Part shown: one piece after another, positions 58,926 through 64,000 of the stretch
How the letters are laid out: each line of letters begins with the position of its first letter
How positions within the stretch are numbered: the stretch's first letter is position 1
Origin: Mytilus galloprovincialis
Lineage: Eukaryota; Mollusca; Bivalvia; Mytilida; Mytilidae
Length of the DNA stretch: 64,000 nt
Direction: 5' to 3'
Assembly (NCBI RefSeq): GCF_965363235.1
Contig: NC_134838.1
Coordinates: forward strand, 11,440,441-11,504,440
Made by a program: the position numbers and the translations under genes
The notes under the pieces: model-generated
Seen by the model: the letters and a program-made list of their open reading frames with translations, nothing else
The model's database searches: none
Told to the model about the DNA's origin: nothing

Positions 58926-60320
58926 ATGTATACTAAAGAAATTTACTCTGTTGAACTTACTTTAAATAAAGCTAATACTAACAATGACCACTGCCCTTTC
59001 CTCGATCTTGATATCTATATCATTAACGGAAAGCTGAATACAAAAATTTATGATAAAAGAGATGATTTTTCATTTCCTATCGTTAATTATCCATTTTTAG
59101 ATGGTGACGTTCTTTATTCACCATCTTACGGTGTTTATACATCTCAACTTGTACGATTCGCTCGTGTATGTAACAAAGTTTTAGATTTTAACGAGATATT
59201 TATGTATTACTGGAAAATTATTTAACCAGGTGTTTTCGATATCACAAACTAGTCAAAATATTTTCTAAATTTTATCATCGGTACAAGGACATCATTCGTG
59301 AATATAACTCAACATGCAGACCTCTTATGCGTTCAGGTATTTCAAATCTAATCTTTTATGTTATATTCTTTATAAAGCACAAAAATATCAGTTTTCACCT
59401 CAGAAACTAACAAAACCTTTAAATAGACTTATTAAGAAGGGATATAGTTACGATACTGTTGTCAGGTCATTCAAAATTGCATATTTTGGCGTTAATATTG
59501 ATTCACTTATAGGGTCTTTGCATCGGAATTAAACACATTTATTAAAAAAAAACAGTTGTTGGCATGACACGGGTTATGTTCTTCTCATATATGTTATGAT
59601 GGTATGATACTAAATCCCTAACGGGAAGGATTGTGCCTGATATTCCTATGATGTAATCATAATCTTTCAATCAGTTTAATTGAAGTCTGGAGCTGGCATT
59701 CAGTTAACTGTTAGTAGTCTGTTGTTATTTATGTATTATTGACATTTTGTTTATTTTCTTTGGTTACATCTTCTGACATCAGACTCGGACTTCGCTTGAA
59801 CTGGATTTTAATGTGCGTATTGTTATGCCTTTACTTTTCTACATTGGTTAGAGGTATAGGGGAGGGTTGAGATCTCATAAACATGTTTAACCCCGCCGCA
59901 TTTTTGCGCCTGTCCCAAGTTAGGAGCCTCTGCCCTTTGTTAGTCTTATATTATTTTCATTTTAGTTTCTTGTGTACAATTTGGAGTTAAGTATGGCGTT
60001 TATTATCACTGAACTAGTATATATTTGTTTAGGGGCCAGCTGAAGGACGCCTCCGGGTTCGGGAATTTCTCGCTACATTGAAGACCTGTTGGTGACCTGC
60101 TGTTGTTTTTTTCTATGGTCGGGTTGTTGTTTCTTTGACACATTCCTCATTTCCATTCTCAATGTTATTGTTTACCGGTGTCTTAATCATGCTGTTCATT
60201 CAATCCATGCTATGCAAATTCGTATTATCGAAAACATTAATCAAAGGACTAACATTCTGCATCTAGAAACACTTCTCTATTCACTAAAGAAAGACTACCG
60301 AATTTGACAATTATGAACTG
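58926..60320 (+). pseudogene. Bivalve RT-type element, 3' part of ORF and tail
   Basis: 58926-59225 encodes FLDLDIYIINGKLNTKIYDK, RDDFSFPIVNYPFLDGDV and SYGVYTSQLVRFARVC. After a frame change the next segment continues FRYHKLVKIFSKFYHRYKDI. 59314-59532 includes KLTKPLNRLIKKGYSYDTVV and ends YFGVNIDSLIGSLHRN. The tail 59533-60310 has the family's landmarks (GGCATGACACGGGTTATGTT, GGAGCTGGCATTCAGTTAAC, CTGAAGGACGCCTCCGGGTT). This RT-type protein is very abundant in bivalves, and its pattern (LDL.I...K.Y.K..D, then SY.VY.SQL.R.AR.C) recalls the region after the RT in Penelope-type proteins. At least two frame breaks were noted. The 5' part with the catalytic RT motifs is absent. Confidence 0.6.
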
Positions 60321-60448
60321 CGACCCTACATTGTTACAATGCCATTTATTTCAAACTGTTGGTAGAGATATTCTATCTAGTCCTTTATATATCAAATTCT
60401 GAACTCGTCTGCTCGACGTAGACGTTGTCATGGTATTTTGAACAGATA

Positions 60449-60557
60449 TATCATGTTATGGAGGTTTTTTTTGCGAAAAATACCAGTCGAAGGTCTGTAA
60501 AATTTGGTCCCAAGACTGATATTTTTCGCAAATACCCTCCATAACATGACATATCTT
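60449..60557. repeat. Hairpin with arms of about 42 bp
   Basis: ATATCATGTTATGGAGGTTT on the left arm pairs with CCCTCCATAACATGACATAT on the right, and GCGAAAAATACCAGTC pairs with GACTGATATTTTTCGC. The loop is about 25 bp around CTGTAAAATTTGGTCCC. It directly abuts the T-tract that marks the 3' end of the minus-strand LINE. Confidence 0.8.
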
Positions 60558-63500
60558 TTTTTTTTTTTTTTTTTACCAACAAATAAATATTCTTTATTCT
60601 TCAAATTGCTTGTTACATCTTTACTTCATTGTCCAAGCTTCAATAAATTATCCCTGTGAAATACTTTCTGAGTATCCAGGAAAATACACAGAATATAATA
60701 AAATATAATAAAACATTATTTTTTTCCCCATCAATTATATTAATCTTTTTAACTTTATGAAAAATACATTTTGAGATACTGTTTTGTTCTCATTCATAAA
60801 CCTTCGTAAATCCTTTATAAACATAGCATACACATCTAAACATTTCAGTTTTTGCTCGGATACATAGTACGACTTGTAAATACAAAAACCTATAATTGTC
60901 AAGAAATAATTAAAACCGTTATACCCTTGATCTGATATTTTGTATCCAAATACTATATGTTTTGCTAATATCTTGTTTTGAAAATTCATTTTTGCTAGAA
61001 GATAATGTACTTTCTCCCAAAAATCTTTCAAAAATGAACATGTAATAAAGAAATGCAAATAATCTTCTTCTTTTGTTTTACAAAAATTGCATTTATCGTT
61101 TTCAGATATTTTCCACTTTAATAGTAGCTGCTTTGTAGGAATAATATATTGAAGCAGTTTCCATCTGAAAATTTTTAACTTATTTTCCTTTAAAATTTTA
61201 GATATAAAATCGTACACAAATGACATCTGTGGTATGTATTCCAATTTTAAATATCTTGTCCAAATGTTGATTCCGATTGGCTTTATATACTTTTTATCTA
61301 CTAAAGTTTTATAGAGTATTTTATTGTTGATATCTTTTGTTTCAATTTGTTTATTTTGCCATCTTAATCTAACCTTACATATATTGATTATACTCTTAAC
61401 GGAGTTTTCTTTTTTTAAAGCTTGCATCCATTCTTTTGGGATGCAGGATTTTAACATCTTAAACTCTGCAATCCAGTTTGATTTATTAATTAACTTTTTT
61501 AAAATAAAACTTTCGGATAGATTTCCTTCACGATCGAATATGTCGTTATTATAAACCAATCCACTTTTAACCCAGCTCGGGAAAAACAAGCATTTGTTGC
61601 GACATTTAATATATTTATTTCCCCAAATAATCTGTTTTCTAATATTAGAAAAGTGATTAGAAAATGTTGATAAACCTCCTCCTGTTTTAGCCCAACTTGA
61701 AATTACTTGTAAATAAAAATCGGGTATTTTTGCAAGTCCATCTATTGATTTAATATTATCTAAATTCATGTTAAAAACAAGAAAGTTTTTACCAAGATTG
61801 TTAAAATATTTAGTAGGAATAATCTTCCAGTTCGGCATATTGGTTGTTGTTAATTCAGAGACCCATGAGGCTTTCAGTGCTGTAAAATAACTGTCAAAAT
61901 CGATCATTCTTAACCCCCCTTTTTGGTATTCGCCAATAAGTGTGTTTCTTTTTACTTTGTCATTTTTTCCTTCCCAAATATATTTGAAACAGCAGCTTTC
62001 AATTTCTTTCAAGTAAATATCTGGAACTTTGCACGAAGTAGCCAAAAATGTAAATTTTGGTAATATTAAAGATTTTATGATCAATATTTTCCCAACCATT
62101 TTAATTTTCTTTTTTCCCATGTTTTAATTAATGATTTCATGTTATCTATTTTAGGTTCCCAATTTAACTTTTCACATTGAAGTCTATCGTGACCAAAATA
62201 AATGCCTAAAGCTTTGACAGGTTTGTCTGTCCAGCGTATGCCCTCAATCTTATCTACGCTGTTTTTAAGCGCCCCAATCCAAATTCCTTCTGTTTTATTA
62301 CGGTTTAGCTTCAACCCCGAGAAAGAGCCAAATGTTTCAATTATATTCATAGCTTTAGATATATCTGATTTTGAACTACAAAACAGAGTTGTATCATCAG
62401 CTAATTGTGATATTTTGATGCTATGTGTTTTATTATCTATAGTAATACGAAAACCTTTAATGTCTGAGGTTTGCCTCAATCGCTCGGCCATAATTTCGAC
62501 CGATAAAACAAAAAGTAAAGCCGATAATGGACACCCTTGACGAATTCCTCTAGAGTTTTCAAAAATTTCGGATACCCATCCATTATTTATTTCAATTTAC
62601 ACACGTCTGTATTCCCTTATATAATGTTTCCACCCATGATATGAATGATTCATTAAAACCAAAATGTTTTAGAACACCTAACATAAATTCCCATTCCAAA
62701 GAATCAAAAGCTTTTGTAAAATCAACAAATATTATAGCCCATCTATTCCGTTTGATTCTGCATAGTCCATTATATCTTGAATTTGCCGTAAATTAAATCC
62801 GATAAATCGATTTTTTACATATCCAGTTTGATCTTCATTAATTAATTTAGGAAGAAGTTTTTTTTAGTCTCTGTGCTAAAACATGATATAGTATTTTCAA
62901 ATCTACATTTAATAATGATATTGGACGATAATTGTCTAAAGAAAATGGATCATTTTTCTTGAATAATAAAGTAAGAACACCCGTTCGTTGTGTATATGAA
63001 AGAAGTTTTTCCTCATGTCCCTTATTTAGAACTTTTACTAACACTGTTTTTAATTTTTCCCAGAACGTCTTATAAAATTCTAATGTTAAACTATCTAGAC
63101 CCGGTGATTTATTTAACTTCATCGTGTTAATAGATTTAGTACATTCATCTATAGTAACCTCCCCATCACAAATTTTAAAGTCATTTACATTTATCTACCT
63201 TTCCATAACAGTATCACCTACATATTTATGCAGTAGATTTTTATCTGGAGCCGTGGTTGTATATAATATTTTATAATAGTTTTTAATCATTTTTTAAATT
63301 TGTTCTTGATTTGTTGTTACCTCGTTATTTTCATTTTTGCGTTTGTTAATAGATTTTTTACCTGTCGCTGTTTTTCTAATCCCAGAAAATAAGAATTATT
63401 CTTTTCCCCTAGCTCTATCCATTTCTCCCTTGATCTAATTTGAGCCCCCTTTGCTTTATATTCATAAATTGTGTCTAATTGTAACTCTAATTGTTTTATA

Positions 63501-64000
63501 TTATTTGTAAGTGTTTTATCTTCGTTTAATTGTTCATCTCTGATTGTCGTTAAGTGTTCTAATTCGCTTTCTAATTTTCTTGTTGTCTCCCTTGATAATT
63601 TCGATTTTCTTTTACAGTATAAAATAGATTCGTCTCTAATTTCAACTTTTAGATTGTCCCATAATAGACGGATATCGCTACTGTCATTATTGATTATACA
63701 ATTTTCGAACTGATTTATTACTCTGTTGATTGTTTTTTTATATTCAATATCCTTTAAAATAGAATTATTTAGTTTCCAGTATCCATTCCCTCTTTCTGAA
63801 GCCCCTGTCTTAAAGTTTAAAACTATCCCTTGATGGTCAGTCACTTTAATCAGTGCCGGTTTAATTTTACAATATTCAACGAGAGACTGAAATTCTTTTG
63901 CAATTAAAATTAAATCTATCCTACTAGCTTGTGTCTTATCCTTTCTTCTCCATGTAAACTGTTGTGTGCTTTTATGTAAAATACGCCAAATATCTATAAA
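60558..64000 (-). mobile_element. L1/Tx1-type LINE, broken, running off the window end
   Basis: Minus strand. A T-run at about 60558-60575 is the element's poly-A tail. ORF2 parts: end of the APE endonuclease (63845-64000, QFTWRRKDKTQASRIDLILI; then TDHQGIVL), linker (63317-63844, YWKLNNSILKD, RSREKWIELGEKNNSYFLGLEK), RT start (62847-63122, KSPGLDSLTLEFY, NYRPISLLNVDLKI), RT core (62081-62600, GIRQGCPLSALLFVLSVEI and catalytic QLADDTTLF), and a long C-terminal domain (60735-62120, KALGIYFG upstream, then CNFCKTKEEDYLHFFITC zinc-knuckle-like). Frame changes occur near 62100, between 62600 and 62850, and between 63122 and 63317, with a TAA just upstream of the 62600 segment. The intact ends of each part suggest moderate age. 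The upstream half is outside the window. Confidence 0.85.

Overview
The window is animal nuclear DNA, AT-rich and packed with transposable elements. It is most likely from a marine bivalve close to Mytilus. This rests on several interspersed repeats that I recognise from memory as characteristic of mussel genomes (one ends ...CAATCATACCACATCTTC; another carries the CTCATTGGCA/AAGGCCGTAC core), and on a two-copy short-chain-collagen-C4-like gene family typical of molluscs. No database search was run.

Layout. 1-2.3 kb: copy 1 of a C4-like secreted-protein gene (minus strand), with a one-base frameshift in one exon. 2.3-18.8 kb: a large head-to-tail duplication, unit 1 about 2.33-9.05 kb and unit 2 about 9.05-18.84 kb. 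Each unit carries a BEL/Pao fossil, a foldback repeat, a TTAA-flanked MITE and fragments of a bivalve reverse-transcriptase element. Unit 2 also has sequence that unit 1 lacks, including one insertion with a clear 13-bp target duplication. 19.7-20.5 kb: copy 2 of the C4-like gene, open in the exons seen. 21.45-21.66 kb: a repeat with a textbook type I hammerhead ribozyme on the minus strand. 26.9-34.1 kb: a broken Ty3/gypsy fossil on the minus strand, interrupted by a pogo-like DNA transposon.

35.87-46.08 kb is the centrepiece: an apparently complete DNA transposon of about 10.2 kb, flanked by TTAA and bounded by matching terminal inverted repeats. It carries two convergent, spliced, fully open genes. 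One is a four-exon, 260-residue gene with a P2X7-receptor-type cysteine-rich C-terminal (ballast) domain. The other is a twelve-exon, 807-residue DDE-type transposase of Kolobok-like character. Their stop codons lie 46 bp apart and their polyadenylation signals sit within the same 25 bp. A 721-bp long-TIR MITE, also flanked by TTAA, is nested in the transposase's first intron.

46.7-64 kb: a small membrane-anchored coiled-coil ORF, another TTAA MITE, a broken DIRS-type tyrosine-recombinase element, a tandem pair of tRNA-derived SINE units abutting a 5'-truncated Penelope-like element with a GIY-YIG domain and a hammerhead-like motif 3' of it, a palindromic GTACAA-rich element, a bivalve RT-element fragment, a 40-bp-arm hairpin, and a broken L1/Tx1-type LINE running off the window end.

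Host genes are few: the C4-like pair and possibly the coiled-coil ORF. Most open reading in the window belongs to mobile elements. Exon models were assembled by hand from splice signals and reading phase. Repeat boundaries are good to a few bases where target duplications are quoted and otherwise approximate.
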